This document shows, piece by piece, positions 1 to 8,282 of a DNA stretch of 42,661 bases (the first letter of the stretch is position 1; every line of letters starts with the position of its first letter). The notes beneath the pieces are model-generated. The model was not told the DNA's origin and searched no databases. It was given only the letters and a program-made list of their open reading frames with translations. The translations under genes and the position numbers were made by a program. The DNA lies in IMG/VR virus record IMGVR_UViG_3300033388_005341, positions 1 to 42,661 of that record, one strand, 5' to 3'. Source of the DNA: a virus.

Positions 1-2
1 AG

Positions 3-221
3 ATTTTCAAGATAGTTGATTCACTTTATAAAGTACTTGAAAATAACGATACACCAGAGGATGGTGGGCCTTCTGTTTCGGATAAAGTAAGAGCCGCTAA
101 TACTTTAGCTAAGCTTTTCGATCCGCCTAAGCAATCGAAGAAAGATGATAAGGAAGCTGATCTTGACGATCTATTACGACAACTAGAAGATGACAGGAAG
201 AAAAAATTACTCAAAGAATGA
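3..221 (+). CDS. Terminase small subunit, C-terminal part (5' end outside window)
   Basis: An open frame enters from the left edge and ends at TGA 219-221, giving about 72 residues with no start in the window. The tail is highly charged (runs of KKDDKE and DRKKK), as is common at the C terminus of small terminase subunits. It overlaps the start of the large terminase gene by 32 bases, the usual TerS-TerL arrangement, and the name rests on that position. No helix-turn-helix is visible because the N-terminal DNA-binding part is missing. It could instead be another small gene ahead of TerL. Confidence 0.55.
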   Translation: MFKIVDSLYKVLENNDTPEDGGPSVSDKVRAANTLAKLFDPPKQSKKDDKEADLDDLLRQLEDDRKKKLLKE

Positions 222-1689
222 TGTTTTTAAGATATGTATAGAGTTATCAAAAACTTATAAAGATGATTTTGTCGGATTTGTCAATGATTCGATAAACTTT
301 GATGGTCTAAAGCATAAAGGGCTTACTTTTCAGCAAGACGAGATTGCAGAAAAATTAATAGAAAATAGAAATGTCTGTGTCTCAGCCGGCGGTGGCATTG
401 GTAAGTCTGCGCTAGCTGCACTTTTAACAATTTGGTTTTTACCTACCCATCTATATTCAAGAGTCCCCACAACAGCCCCTTCTAGAAAACAGCTAAAAGA
501 TGTCCTCTGGGCGGAGATCGCCTTTTGGTTAAATCGTTGTAAATACCGTAAAATATACGAGCTTTTCTCGGAACGCCTTTTAATAAAGCACCATCCTGAT
601 TGGTATGCTGTTGCTAGAACTGTTCCTAAAGAAGGGAACGCCGCTTCGATTAATGATACTTTTGCAGGTTTTCATGGAAAGGGAGATGACGATCTTCTCC
701 TGCTGGTTGACGAGGCATCTGGTGTACCCGATCCAGTCTTTACAGCTATTGAAGGCGCAATGACTTCTGGCGCTTATGTTCTTCTAATTTCAAATCCCGT
801 CTCAACTGGTGGCTATTATTACGATACTATCAGTGATCCTAATGGCAAAGGCCGTTCTTATAAAGTCCTTTATTATGATTCTAGAGAATCCCCTCTCGTT
901 GATAAAGATTTTGAGCAAAGAATTATAGAGCGCTACGGTAAAGACTCAGCTATGTATATTTCAAAAGTTACTGGGCGCCCTATTGCTCAGCTAGAAACCG
1001 TAGTTATTTCTCCTGAGAGATTTGATAGGATAGTAGGAGCTAATCGCACAAAGTTCTTAGGTGATGTTATTCTCTCCGTTGATGTAGGTGGGGGAGGAAC
1101 TGACCCTGCCGTTTTCTGCCACAAGATTGGTAAATCAATAGCAAGATGGGATGAATTCCCTTCTGCAAATCCAACCTCTATAGCCGATGAAGTAATCCGA
1201 ATTTACAAACTTCTCTACGAAAGTAAGAATTTCAAATGTATAGTTGATGGTGTGGGAACAGGAGCAGGAACTGTATCAAATCTTCAAAAAGCAAACATGT
1301 TTCCTATTATCCCTTTTATAGGAAGTGAAAAATCAACCAATCCTATCATGTATAACTTGAAAAGAAGTGAAGGTTATTATCAATTATCTAAAAATTTTGA
1401 GTACCTTCACTTTCCAGCTAAACCGCCAGAGCGGTTAAAAAAAGAATTGGCGAATTTATATTTTGACTTTTCGGCCGGGCCTATTACAATGGAACCAAAG
1501 AAAAAATTTATCGCGCGTCTAGGCTTTTCACCCGATCATGCAGATGCTTTAATGATGGCTAATAGTATAGAAATTGCTACTGGTTTAGCTTGTAGACCTT
1601 TTATTGCAAAAAGATCTACAGCAGGTTTAAATATTCTAAATAAAAGACAAAAGTTCGGAAATAAATTTTCTAAATTTCTAGTTCGTTGA
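190..1689 (+). CDS. terL: Terminase large subunit (DNA-packaging ATPase-nuclease)
   Basis: This 499-residue protein is the motor that pumps DNA into the prohead and cuts the concatemer. The ATPase half has a Walker A motif AGGGIGKS (about residues 66-73) and a hydrophobic Walker B strand followed by DEAS (D174, E175), then an SNP coupling motif near 201. The RNase H-like nuclease half has the first acidic strand SVDVGGGG (D298), a second strand IVDGVGTG (D353) and a final PDHADAL motif (about 454-460). Length and motif order fit a complete terminase. The start at 190 lies inside the preceding gene, and no later Met precedes the conserved region. Confidence 0.93.
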   Translation: MTGRKNYSKNDVFKICIELSKTYKDDFVGFVNDSINFDGLKHKGLTFQQDEIAEKLIENRNVCVSAGGGIGKSALAALLTIWFLPTHLYSRVPTTAPSRKQLKDVLWAEIAFWLNRCKYRKIYELFSERLLIKHHPDWYAVARTVPKEGNAASINDTFAGFHGKGDDDLLLLVDEASGVPDPVFTAIEGAMTSGAYVLLISNPVSTGGYYYDTISDPNGKGRSYKVLYYDSRESPLVDKDFEQRIIERYGKDSAMYISKVTGRPIAQLETVVISPERFDRIVGANRTKFLGDVILSVDVGGGGTDPAVFCHKIGKSIARWDEFPSANPTSIADEVIRIYKLLYESKNFKCIVDGVGTGAGTVSNLQKANMFPIIPFIGSEKSTNPIMYNLKRSEGYYQLSKNFEYLHFPAKPPERLKKELANLYFDFSAGPITMEPKKKFIARLGFSPDHADALMMANSIEIATGLACRPFIAKRSTAGLNILNKRQKFGNKFSKFLVR

Positions 1690-1696
1690 TAATATT

Positions 1697-1717
1697 GTAA
1701 GTTGTCATTAACAACAT
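1697..1717 (+). repeat. Junction hairpin, GTAAGTTGT-n-ACAACA family, upstream of portal
   Basis: GTAAGTTGTCATTAACAACA forms a short stem (TTGT/ACAA) just after the terminase stop codon. It is followed directly by the AGGAGG ribosome-binding site of the portal gene. It belongs to a family of near-identical junction hairpins also seen at 22092, 26431, 36987, 37093 and 42279. There is no T-run, so it is not a normal terminator. Its position next to a Shine-Dalgarno suggests a translational or RNA-processing role, which is inference. Confidence 0.6.
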
Positions 1718-1727
1718 AGGAGGCTAT

Positions 1728-3032
1728 ATGTTTAATTTTCTTAAACGAAAGCCGCAAGCTATCTCTAACGCAGATTATAAAAATGTAAAAATAAAGACTT
1801 ATGGATCGGGTGAAATAGAGCCAGCTTTCGATGAAACTCTTCCGGAACTTCGCCCTCCTGCTGGGTTAAGAAAATTTAAGAACATGGAAGATAATGAGCC
1901 TATAATCGGTGGGCTTATGCTTCGTATTACCAACATTTTTAAGACTGCTAGTTATCTTGTAGAAGGCCCAAATGCTAAATTAGTAAAAGATCAATTAGAT
2001 AATCTCCCACATGGAATGATTGGGCTTTTAGAGGATTTTTCATCTGCTTTAACTTTCGGCTTTTCTCTTAATGAAAAGATTTGGAAGAATGAAGGTGGTA
2101 AAATTGTCTTAGCTGATCTTGAGCCTAGATACCAACCAACTATTGAAGAATTTGTATCTGTCAAAGGCATAGATAGCTCAAATCAAATATATGCTAGACA
2201 ATATACTACAGAAAAAGGCCAAGTAGATATTCCCCTTTCTAAATGTATACATTTTACACCGAGGGCTAGAAATCGTAATCCTTACGGGCGTTCGATTTTA
2301 AGATCAGTTTATAAACCTTATTACTATAAAGCATCAATTGAAGCTTCTGAAGCGCAAGGAATCGATAGATCTTTATCGGGTCTTCCAGTAATGACATCTC
2401 CAGAAGGCTTTGATTTTGTAAATGCTGATTCTTCTTCTCCGGGTTATGACGCATACCTTGCTTTAACTTTAGATTGGGCTGAAAATGTTGTTTCTAAAGT
2501 AAGAAAAGATGAGATGCAAGGTGTTGTTAAACCTTACGGGTGGACGCTTGAACTTCTAAAAGGTGAAACTTCAGTAACAGTAGATTCACCTGAAATCTTA
2601 TCTCGTTACAATGTTGAGATCGCAGTCGGTCTTCTCCAAACTTTTGCTGTAACAGGCGGTTTTGCTTCAACAAATAATAGCAATATAGAAGAAATGATTA
2701 ATGATTTTCGAGATTCTTGCGATTCATGGCTTGCTATGATGGCTACGGTTATTAATAAACAGCTAATTCCTGACATCTGCCGCTTAAACCTCAAAAAATC
2801 TTTCCCAAGGCTTCGATTTAAAAGCACCAGTAAAGAACCTATAGATAAACTCGCTGCTTTCGTCGCTCGCCTTGTTGATAAAAATGTAATTGACCCGACA
2901 GTTACTCTTCAAAAAGCAATGCTAGATAAAATCGACGTTGATTATACAGAAAATGACGTAAGACCTCCGGTGGAGAAGGAAAAAGATTCTATAAAACAGC
3001 CTATTCTTCCGACTAAAAAGTTTGAGAAATAA
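1728..3032 (+). CDS. Portal protein (DUF935 / Mu gp29-like)
   Basis: A 434-residue protein with a strong AGGAGG site. It is expected to form the dodecameric ring at the capsid vertex through which DNA enters and leaves. It has features I associate with DUF935-type portals: an early segment DNEPIIGGLMLRI (about 55-67), a central FGFSLNEKIWK block (about 111-121), and the NPYGRSILRSVY signature (about 184-195). The C-terminal 30 residues are charged and probably disordered. Position directly after TerL and before the protease supports the call. The family assignment is from memory of sequence style and is less certain than the portal role. Confidence 0.85.
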   Translation: MFNFLKRKPQAISNADYKNVKIKTYGSGEIEPAFDETLPELRPPAGLRKFKNMEDNEPIIGGLMLRITNIFKTASYLVEGPNAKLVKDQLDNLPHGMIGLLEDFSSALTFGFSLNEKIWKNEGGKIVLADLEPRYQPTIEEFVSVKGIDSSNQIYARQYTTEKGQVDIPLSKCIHFTPRARNRNPYGRSILRSVYKPYYYKASIEASEAQGIDRSLSGLPVMTSPEGFDFVNADSSSPGYDAYLALTLDWAENVVSKVRKDEMQGVVKPYGWTLELLKGETSVTVDSPEILSRYNVEIAVGLLQTFAVTGGFASTNNSNIEEMINDFRDSCDSWLAMMATVINKQLIPDICRLNLKKSFPRLRFKSTSKEPIDKLAAFVARLVDKNVIDPTVTLQKAMLDKIDVDYTENDVRPPVEKEKDSIKQPILPTKKFEK

Positions 3033-3132
3033 AAAAATTTGGTTGGGGCAAAAAATAAATGGATATTTTATATATACTATATAAAAATGATATTAAATAA
3101 TTCGATTTTTAATATTTATGAAGGAAAAATAG
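3033..3132 (+). promoter_or_regulatory. AT-rich gap, possible promoter before protease gene
   Basis: This is the only gap of about 100 bases inside the head cluster. It is very AT-rich and holds TATACT at 3073-3078 within an ATATATACTATATAA stretch that could act as a -10 element. I see no -35 box at proper spacing. AAGGA about 7 bases before the ATG at 3133 is the ribosome-binding site. A late promoter here is plausible but weakly supported. Confidence 0.25.
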
Positions 3133-4623
3133 ATGCCTTACGAAGGGGAACATAGTTGTAGATTAAAAGAACCCTCGCAGTTCGCAGAATTTCGCAGAAA
3201 GAATAATGAACGCTCTTCTGGAGGCAAAAAATATGATGTGATCTACGGAATTAAAAAGGGTAAAAGTGAAGAAGCATCTTATCGATACTCTAAAAAAATT
3301 TGGAGCGAGAAAGAAGCAAAATCTCATTGCTCTTCGCATAAAGGTAGATTTGAACCTGCAAAAAAGGAAACCACATCTATGATACACCTTGAAAAATTAC
3401 ATTGGGCTATTCTAAGTGATGCTCTTACAGATATTTTGAATAAAGCTAATGATAATATTGAAGCTTTTTTTGATGTCGGAGAAGATGCTTTAACGCCAGT
3501 TAAAAAAGATAGCGGCGTGGCTACATTAAATATAAATGGTGTCATCTTTGGGCGCTCTAATATCTTAAGTTTACTTGGTATGGGGGTTTCTATCGAAAAT
3601 CTTGAGCATCAATTCGCTCAAGCTCAAGCTGATACTGATGTAAAAGAAATTAAGTTTATATTTGATACTCCCGGAGGTGTTTTCCAATCAACGAATAAAT
3701 TTGCAGAGAAAATTTTTGCTTCTCGTGGTAAAAAACCAATGACATCGATAGTAACAGGTACTTGTGCTAGTGCCGGCTATCTAATAGCATCAGCCACAGA
3801 TTCAATCCAAGCTACTGATGAAACAAATCTTATAGGAGCAATCGGCGTTATTCTCCCTGTTTCGCCTAAAAATAAAGATGAAAGAGTCTTTATAAGTTCA
3901 AATGCGCCAAGAAAAACTCCTGACCCGGATTCAACTATAGGCTTAGAGGTATATCAAGGAATTGTTGATCGCCTAGAAGCCGTTTTTATAGAAAAGCTAG
4001 CGAGAAATCGTGGCGTTTCTACTTCATATGTAAAAGAAAGCTTTGGTAAAGGCGATATTCTTTTAGCAAAAGAAGCTATCAAGGCTAAAATGATTAACTC
4101 ACTCTCTAATTATAATGGAGGCGATATGGAAATTACTGCAAAAATTTTAAAAGATGATTATAAAGCAGTTTATGATGAAATTGTAAATGAAACTGCTGCC
4201 CAATTCACAGGAAAAGATGAGGAGATTACAGCTCTCAATACTAAAGTTGAAGAGTTAACAGCCGAAATCACGGCGCTTCAGGCAAAAATTCCTGAAGAAG
4301 AATATTCTGACCCAAAGGCTCGTGAAGCAATCGCTAAAGTAGAAAAAGAATTACTTTCTACTAAACTTTCTGGTTGTTTAGAGGATGTTCAAACTGCACT
4401 TGTTAATTTGCATGGGAAAGCTTCTATTGATGAAATTATGGCTATCGGAAAGCTTTTCACAGATATGCAAGCTAAAATTGATGAAATCGGTAAACCATTA
4501 GGTTCTATCTCAGATGAAGATGTCAAGCTCCAAGATCAAATTAATGCTAAAGTTAAAGAACTTACTGATGCCGGTATGTCGCAAACCGACGCTTATACAA
4601 AAGCGTGTGATCTCTATATGTAA
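3133..4623 (+). CDS. Head maturation protease (S49/SppA-like) fused to scaffold domain
   Basis: A 496-residue protein in three parts. Residues 1-75 form a conserved N-terminal module (EHSCRLKEP, DVIYGIKKGKS, SHCSSHKGRFE) that I recall from other phage prohead proteases. Residues about 125-325 are a ClpP/SppA-fold serine protease: oxyanion-side DTPGGVF (178-184), nucleophile Ser213 in CASAGY, and candidate base Lys261 in APRK. Residues about 332-496 are a charged coiled coil (heptads around EEITALNTKVEELTAEI), typical of scaffold. The protein should guide capsid assembly and then digest the scaffold, as lambda C/Nu3 does. An internal start is listed separately. Confidence 0.88.
   Translation: MPYEGEHSCRLKEPSQFAEFRRKNNERSSGGKKYDVIYGIKKGKSEEASYRYSKKIWSEKEAKSHCSSHKGRFEPAKKETTSMIHLEKLHWAILSDALTDILNKANDNIEAFFDVGEDALTPVKKDSGVATLNINGVIFGRSNILSLLGMGVSIENLEHQFAQAQADTDVKEIKFIFDTPGGVFQSTNKFAEKIFASRGKKPMTSIVTGTCASAGYLIASATDSIQATDETNLIGAIGVILPVSPKNKDERVFISSNAPRKTPDPDSTIGLEVYQGIVDRLEAVFIEKLARNRGVSTSYVKESFGKGDILLAKEAIKAKMINSLSNYNGGDMEITAKILKDDYKAVYDEIVNETAAQFTGKDEEITALNTKVEELTAEITALQAKIPEEEYSDPKAREAIAKVEKELLSTKLSGCLEDVQTALVNLHGKASIDEIMAIGKLFTDMQAKIDEIGKPLGSISDEDVKLQDQINAKVKELTDAGMSQTDAYTKACDLYM
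4126..4623 (+). CDS. Nested scaffolding protein (internal start within protease gene)
   Basis: An in-frame ATG at 4126 (Met332 of the protease) is preceded by GGAGG at 4117-4121, four bases away. Starting here gives a 165-residue protein that is almost wholly the coiled-coil scaffold domain and lacks the catalytic Ser/Lys. This matches the lambda C/Nu3 arrangement, in which free scaffold is made in excess of the protease from a nested start. The four-base spacing is on the short side. A ribosome-profiling or N-terminal peptide at Met332 would settle it. Confidence 0.65.
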   Translation: MEITAKILKDDYKAVYDEIVNETAAQFTGKDEEITALNTKVEELTAEITALQAKIPEEEYSDPKAREAIAKVEKELLSTKLSGCLEDVQTALVNLHGKASIDEIMAIGKLFTDMQAKIDEIGKPLGSISDEDVKLQDQINAKVKELTDAGMSQTDAYTKACDLYM

Positions 4624-4632
4624 GGGGGTTCT

Positions 4633-4977
4633 ATGGAAAAGAATGTCGAGAAAGATACTGTCGTCCCTAGCGTTACATTGGTGGGTCAAGAGTATTACGC
4701 CGTCGATTCTGATGGCGCAAAAACAACTTCTCTTGGCCAATGGGCAAAGGGCGTAGTATACGAAGGCCATGCAGCAAACGAAGGATCAGTTATAGTAGTC
4801 CATGGTGAATGCACTGCCAAAGTTTATGGACTTTCTGATAACATCTCTCAAGATGATGCTCTCGTTGCTGGTTCTAGCGGCGTTTTTAAGAAAGCTACAG
4901 TTGGCACACACGATGTGCGAGCTAGAGCACTTGAAGACGTTACAACCGATACCACAGCTTTAATTTTCTTGTACTAA
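4633..4977 (+). CDS. Capsid decoration/cement protein (DUF2190-like)
   Basis: A small 114-residue beta-rich protein between scaffold and major capsid, the standard slot for head-decoration proteins. The segment SVIVVHGECTAKVYGL, then ISQDDALVAGS, and the C-terminal RALEDVTTDTTALIFLY resemble the compact beta fold of DUF2190-type cement proteins. It probably binds the outside of the shell after expansion and stabilises it. The GGGGG-like site AAGGGGG at 4622-4628 is close to the ATG. The role is inferred mainly from position. Confidence 0.7.
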   Translation: MEKNVEKDTVVPSVTLVGQEYYAVDSDGAKTTSLGQWAKGVVYEGHAANEGSVIVVHGECTAKVYGLSDNISQDDALVAGSSGVFKKATVGTHDVRARALEDVTTDTTALIFLY

Positions 4978-4988
4978 GGAGGTAAACT

Positions 4989-5930
4989 ATGAGCGCAAAA
5001 GGAAATTGGTATGATCGCGTTACTTCCCAATTCGTACAGAATGCTGCTAATATTTACCTACAAGAAAGTGGTATTCCTGCTTTTAAAATTTTTCCTGAAG
5101 TCAAATCAGGAAATCTCAAAGGTAAAATTGCAAAGTACGATGCGGACGATTGGTTTTATATTGGCACTGTCGCTGATTACATTCGCAAAGGGGCGACTGA
5201 ATCTGCAGGCGACGATTACACGACAGATTCTCAAGACTACAGCCTTCTGCAATATTCTTTTCATAAAGATGTTACAGAAGACGAAGCTAACGAATATGAA
5301 AGTCCTTTCGGGGCAATTCGTGATGCTGTTCGTTTCGTCTTGAATAGAATCCGTAGAGTAATAACTCTGCATCTTATTCAAAGCTATGTAACAACAGGTA
5401 TTTGGAGTGATGATTTAGTTGGCACAACTGACTTCACAAAATGGTCAGATGCTTCTTCTACTCCTGTTGCAGATGTGTTGAAATGGCAAGAGAATATTCA
5501 GAAAGTAACTGGCTTCAAGCCAAATCGGCTTCTCGTTGCTCCTGATGTTCACCGTTTTCTTAAAACGAATACAGCCGTCACTAATATCATGAAAACAACT
5601 GAAACTAAAGTTGTAACCAATCAGCTTTTAGCTCAACTGTTTGAAGTTGATTCTTATGAAATTCTTGATACTGTTAACAGTGGCGCAACTGGATTTATGA
5701 TGGCAGATAAATTGCTTCTGATTCATACGCCAGATAATCCGTCAGTAATGGAGCCTTCTGCTGGTTATACTATTACTTATCGAAATAGCCAAAACCCACT
5801 TGATGCTACAAAAACAAAGCGTATCGAGATGGAAACAAAGAATAATGCAGTCAGAATCGAAGTTGATGTTCATGCTGCTCCTATCGTTTTGGCTAGTGAT
5901 CTTGGCGTTTACGCGTCAGATGTGGTGTAA
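4989..5930 (+). CDS. Major capsid protein
   Basis: A 313-residue protein with a strong AGGAGG site, placed after decoration and before the connectors. Its layout fits an HK97-fold coat protein of the short type: an N-terminal helix (SQFVQNAANIYLQ), an acidic extended loop (GATESAGDDYTTDSQDYSL), a long spine helix (FGAIRDAVRFVLNRIRRVI), and a P-domain beta region (GFKPNRLLVAPDVHRFL) ending near the C terminus with VHAAPIVLASDLGVYAS. I cannot identify a crosslinking Lys/Asn pair. The fold is inferred from organisation. Confidence 0.88.
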   Translation: MSAKGNWYDRVTSQFVQNAANIYLQESGIPAFKIFPEVKSGNLKGKIAKYDADDWFYIGTVADYIRKGATESAGDDYTTDSQDYSLLQYSFHKDVTEDEANEYESPFGAIRDAVRFVLNRIRRVITLHLIQSYVTTGIWSDDLVGTTDFTKWSDASSTPVADVLKWQENIQKVTGFKPNRLLVAPDVHRFLKTNTAVTNIMKTTETKVVTNQLLAQLFEVDSYEILDTVNSGATGFMMADKLLLIHTPDNPSVMEPSAGYTITYRNSQNPLDATKTKRIEMETKNNAVRIEVDVHAAPIVLASDLGVYASDVV

Positions 5931-5933
5931 ATT

Positions 5934-6263
5934 ATGACTAATGCTGAGTTACTCCTTGAAATAGGAAGTGAAGCTTACGCGGATCTCAGCTCAACCGAGA
6001 TAGCGGCGCTTATTGCAAAATATAGCGCCGCTCAATCTCGCATAGCAGGACTTCATGCTTTTCAACTTTTGATGAAGAAGTTTCAAGCTACTTATCGAAT
6101 GGGGAAAACTTATGAAGCTCTTTCTCATAAGTATGATGCTTATAGAAAAGTATATAATTGGTATTGTCAAACTGTGCAAGCAGGTATAATTACTGCGACT
6201 GATGCTGAGCTAGATGATGTCGCAACAATAGATAATAATAAGTTTGCCGCCGATGAGAACTAA
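5934..6263 (+). CDS. Head-tail connector / adaptor protein
   Basis: A 109-residue mainly helical protein directly downstream of the major capsid gene, where adaptor proteins (HK97 gp6 / SPP1 gp15 type) normally sit. Predicted helices include STEIAALIAKYSAAQ and a long central helix with aromatic residues (YEALSHKYDAYRKVYNWY). It would bind the portal ring and extend the DNA channel. No catalytic motif is present. The last 11 bases overlap the next gene's start. The call is positional. Confidence 0.6.
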   Translation: MTNAELLLEIGSEAYADLSSTEIAALIAKYSAAQSRIAGLHAFQLLMKKFQATYRMGKTYEALSHKYDAYRKVYNWYCQTVQAGIITATDAELDDVATIDNNKFAADEN

Positions 6264-6558
6264 CGATACTATCTCAATTTATAAAGTCGTAAAAGATTGG
6301 AAGGGCGTTATATCTTCTTCCACGCTTTTAGGGGATTATGAAGTTTGGCGAGAACACGGCGAATGTTTTGAGTTTAAAACTTATAATTCGCAAGTTATTA
6401 GACACAAAGTAGGAGATGGGTTTTTCATAATGAAAGATGACATTGATTTATCTGATACTTATACAGTAATTGATGGAGTTCGTTATGAAATAGCACCTTC
6501 TGAAAAACTTTATAAAAGGAACGGCGACTTTCATCATGCCGAAGCTTATTATAAATGA
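6253..6558 (+). CDS. Head closure / stopper protein
   Basis: A 101-residue beta-rich protein in the position of SPP1 gp16-like head-closure proteins, which plug the channel after packaging. Alternating beta residues (DYEVWREHGECFEFKTY; DTYTVIDGVRYEI) fit the small beta-barrel of that family. I chose ATG 6253 over an in-frame TTG at 6244. Neither has a clear Shine-Dalgarno, and translation is probably coupled to the preceding gene, which it overlaps by 11 bases. The call rests on synteny. Confidence 0.55.
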   Translation: MRTNDTISIYKVVKDWKGVISSSTLLGDYEVWREHGECFEFKTYNSQVIRHKVGDGFFIMKDDIDLSDTYTVIDGVRYEIAPSEKLYKRNGDFHHAEAYYK

Positions 6559-7025
6559 AGTACACAGCAGGAAGGGTCTTTGGTGGCGATGATGGGGGTC
6601 TCGATAATTTATCTGATAAGATCAGAGAAAAAGTCGCACTTAAGATATATGAGCTTATAAGAAAGCTCAAAGATTCTGGCGAATTTCCTTATGATACTTA
6701 TACCACGAAAAAAGGAAGAAAACGTACAGAAGACACAAGAAAAAAATGGAAGTATCCTTGGCATCTTTGGTCTCGTGGTGCTGTTTTTGTAGGAAATAAA
6801 AAACTAAAAGGCCCTTTTTATAAAGGCAAATTTCCTGCAAATGCTAAAGATAAAATAGAAGTTGTTTTTTCAAATGTGAAGGAACAATCACATAGAGATT
6901 TCGATTACGCTTTTATTAACTTGGAAGAACGCTTACATCTTTTCGATCATTATCCGACTGATAGTGAGATAAGACATATCATAAATGAAGCAACAAAAGA
7001 AGTTTTAGCAGGTTTAACTAAATGA
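6555..7025 (+). CDS. HK97 gp10-like tail completion protein
   Basis: A 156-residue basic protein overlapping its neighbours by four bases on each side (ATGA). It is in the slot of HK97 gp10-like proteins, which help join head and tail. The start (LSDKIREKVALKIYELIRKL) is a helix, followed by a very basic loop (TTKKGRKRTEDTRKKWK) and a beta section (KIEVVFSNVKEQSHRDFDY). It ends in a helix. I do not see a definitive family motif, and position is the main evidence. Confidence 0.55.
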   Translation: MKYTAGRVFGGDDGGLDNLSDKIREKVALKIYELIRKLKDSGEFPYDTYTTKKGRKRTEDTRKKWKYPWHLWSRGAVFVGNKKLKGPFYKGKFPANAKDKIEVVFSNVKEQSHRDFDYAFINLEERLHLFDHYPTDSEIRHIINEATKEVLAGLTK

Positions 7026-7390
7026 GCAAGGAAATTGAAGTAGCTGAATGGCTCGCATCTGAAACTCCTGATTTAACTACTGGTGATAATTTATTTTTAA
7101 TTAATCTATTAGAAACTACACAAGAAGGAGTTTGTGTACTTTTTTATAGAGAGGTTCAAATTGAAGGCTCTTTTAGCAGAGAGCTTTTACAAATTTTAAT
7201 TTTTTATCGCGACTACGTTGTTGCGAACAACTTACGAAAAACTATCGTCGATTTACTCGATGGTAGACGTGGGACAGTGGATGGAACATGGACAGTTTCT
7301 GATATAATAAAAAGTGAGTTTATGGGAACTGATCCTCACGAAAGAAACATATTTTCTATAATTACTGAAATAGCTTATAAGGAGGCATAA
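7022..7390 (+). CDS. Tail terminator / minor tail completion protein
   Basis: A 122-residue alpha/beta protein just before the tail-tube gene, the standard position of the tail terminator (lambda gpU / SPP1 gp17 type) that caps the growing tube. The order helix (VAEWLASETPDL), strand (VCVLFYREVQIEG), helix and strand (GTWTVSDIIKSEFMGTD) fits that small fold. A junction-hairpin-like sequence occurs inside it on the opposite strand at 7216-7235. Overlap with the previous gene is four bases. Confidence 0.55.
   Translation: MSKEIEVAEWLASETPDLTTGDNLFLINLLETTQEGVCVLFYREVQIEGSFSRELLQILIFYRDYVVANNLRKTIVDLLDGRRGTVDGTWTVSDIIKSEFMGTDPHERNIFSIITEIAYKEA
7216..7235 (-). repeat. Intragenic copy of the junction hairpin (reverse strand)
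   Basis: Read on the minus strand this is GTAAGTTGTTCGCAACAACG, with a perfect GTTGTT/AACAAC stem and a three-base loop. It matches the hairpin family seen between genes at 1697, 26431, 36987, 37093 and 42279. Here it lies inside the tail-terminator coding sequence. It may be chance or evidence that the element is a DNA site independent of transcript direction. Confidence 0.35.
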
Positions 7391-7392
7391 AT

Positions 7393-7893
7393 ATGTCGAA
7401 TTATTATCTTGGGCCTTGCCAAATCATTTTTAAAGGATCTGATTTAGGTAAAACTGAAGGTGGGATAAGAGTTACTGGTACTCAAACAACAGCAGAAATT
7501 CATACCGATCAAGACGGCGAAACACCTGTTGATGAATATAAAACTGGTACGAAAATAAGCGTAACAGGGTCATTAGCTGAGATTACACTTGAAAACTTTG
7601 CTAGCATGTTCCATACGACAGTACAATCATCTGACACTAAGCAAAAAGTTGAGGTTTCTCCTGGCATTGGTACATCTCTATTTGATCAAGGCGGTCGGCT
7701 CGTTGTTAAACCTTATGTATCAGGTGTTATTACTACTGATAAAAACAAATGGATCACTCTTCATCAAGCAGGAATGAAAGCTAATATTGATCTTGCTTAC
7801 AATCGAAGCGATCAGCAAGTAATGGCATTTGAAGCCGTTGGGTATCCTGATTCTGATTCTCTTATTGCCACTTTTGGTGATACTACATTCTAA
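7393..7893 (+). CDS. Major tail tube protein
   Basis: A 166-residue beta-rich protein with an AAGGAGG site, located between the tail terminator and the chaperone. It should polymerise into the tube of a long non-contractile tail. The N-terminal block GPCQIIFKGSDLGKTEGGI is shared with the next gene, showing they are paralogues. The rest alternates strands (TKISVTGSLAEITL; RLVVKPYVSGVI), as expected of the tube fold. No sheath gene follows, which supports siphovirus morphology. Confidence 0.78.
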   Translation: MSNYYLGPCQIIFKGSDLGKTEGGIRVTGTQTTAEIHTDQDGETPVDEYKTGTKISVTGSLAEITLENFASMFHTTVQSSDTKQKVEVSPGIGTSLFDQGGRLVVKPYVSGVITTDKNKWITLHQAGMKANIDLAYNRSDQQVMAFEAVGYPDSDSLIATFGDTTF

Positions 7894-8273
7894 TGATATT
7901 CTACGGGCCATGTACAGTTAAGCACGCAGGTAGAGATCTAGGTAAGACATTTGGTGGTGTTTCATTATCCTTGAAAACCGTCACTCGTCGCCCTGTAGGT
8001 GAATACAATGTAGAAGAAATAATAGTGGGAGGAGAGGGGGCAGCTAATTTTTATAGTTGGCCTTCTACCCTCTCACTAAATTCTACAACTTTACTGTATG
8101 ATTTTAACCAAGTTATTTTAGAAGGGCCAAAATATAAAATAACATTATATTCTTGTAAAATACTTTTTGATGGCGATTCAATGAACTTTGGAATAGAAGA
8201 GCAAAAGCCTTTAAAAGCTAAGCTTATATTTAAACCGGACGCTTGGAAAAACGTAATTAAGATAGAAACATAA
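7893..8273 (+). CDS. Tail-tube paralogue
   Basis: A 126-residue protein that starts on the last base of the tail-tube gene's stop codon. Its N terminus (FYGPCTVKHAGRDLGKTFGGV) aligns with that of the upstream tail-tube protein through GPC, DLGKT and GG, so the pair arose by duplication. It then diverges and is 40 residues shorter. It may be a minor tube ring, an initiator at the tail tip, or a second tube subunit. Function beyond tube-fold paralogy is inference. Confidence 0.65.
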   Translation: MIFYGPCTVKHAGRDLGKTFGGVSLSLKTVTRRPVGEYNVEEIIVGGEGAANFYSWPSTLSLNSTTLLYDFNQVILEGPKYKITLYSCKILFDGDSMNFGIEEQKPLKAKLIFKPDAWKNVIKIET

Positions 8274-8282
8274 GGAGGAAAC

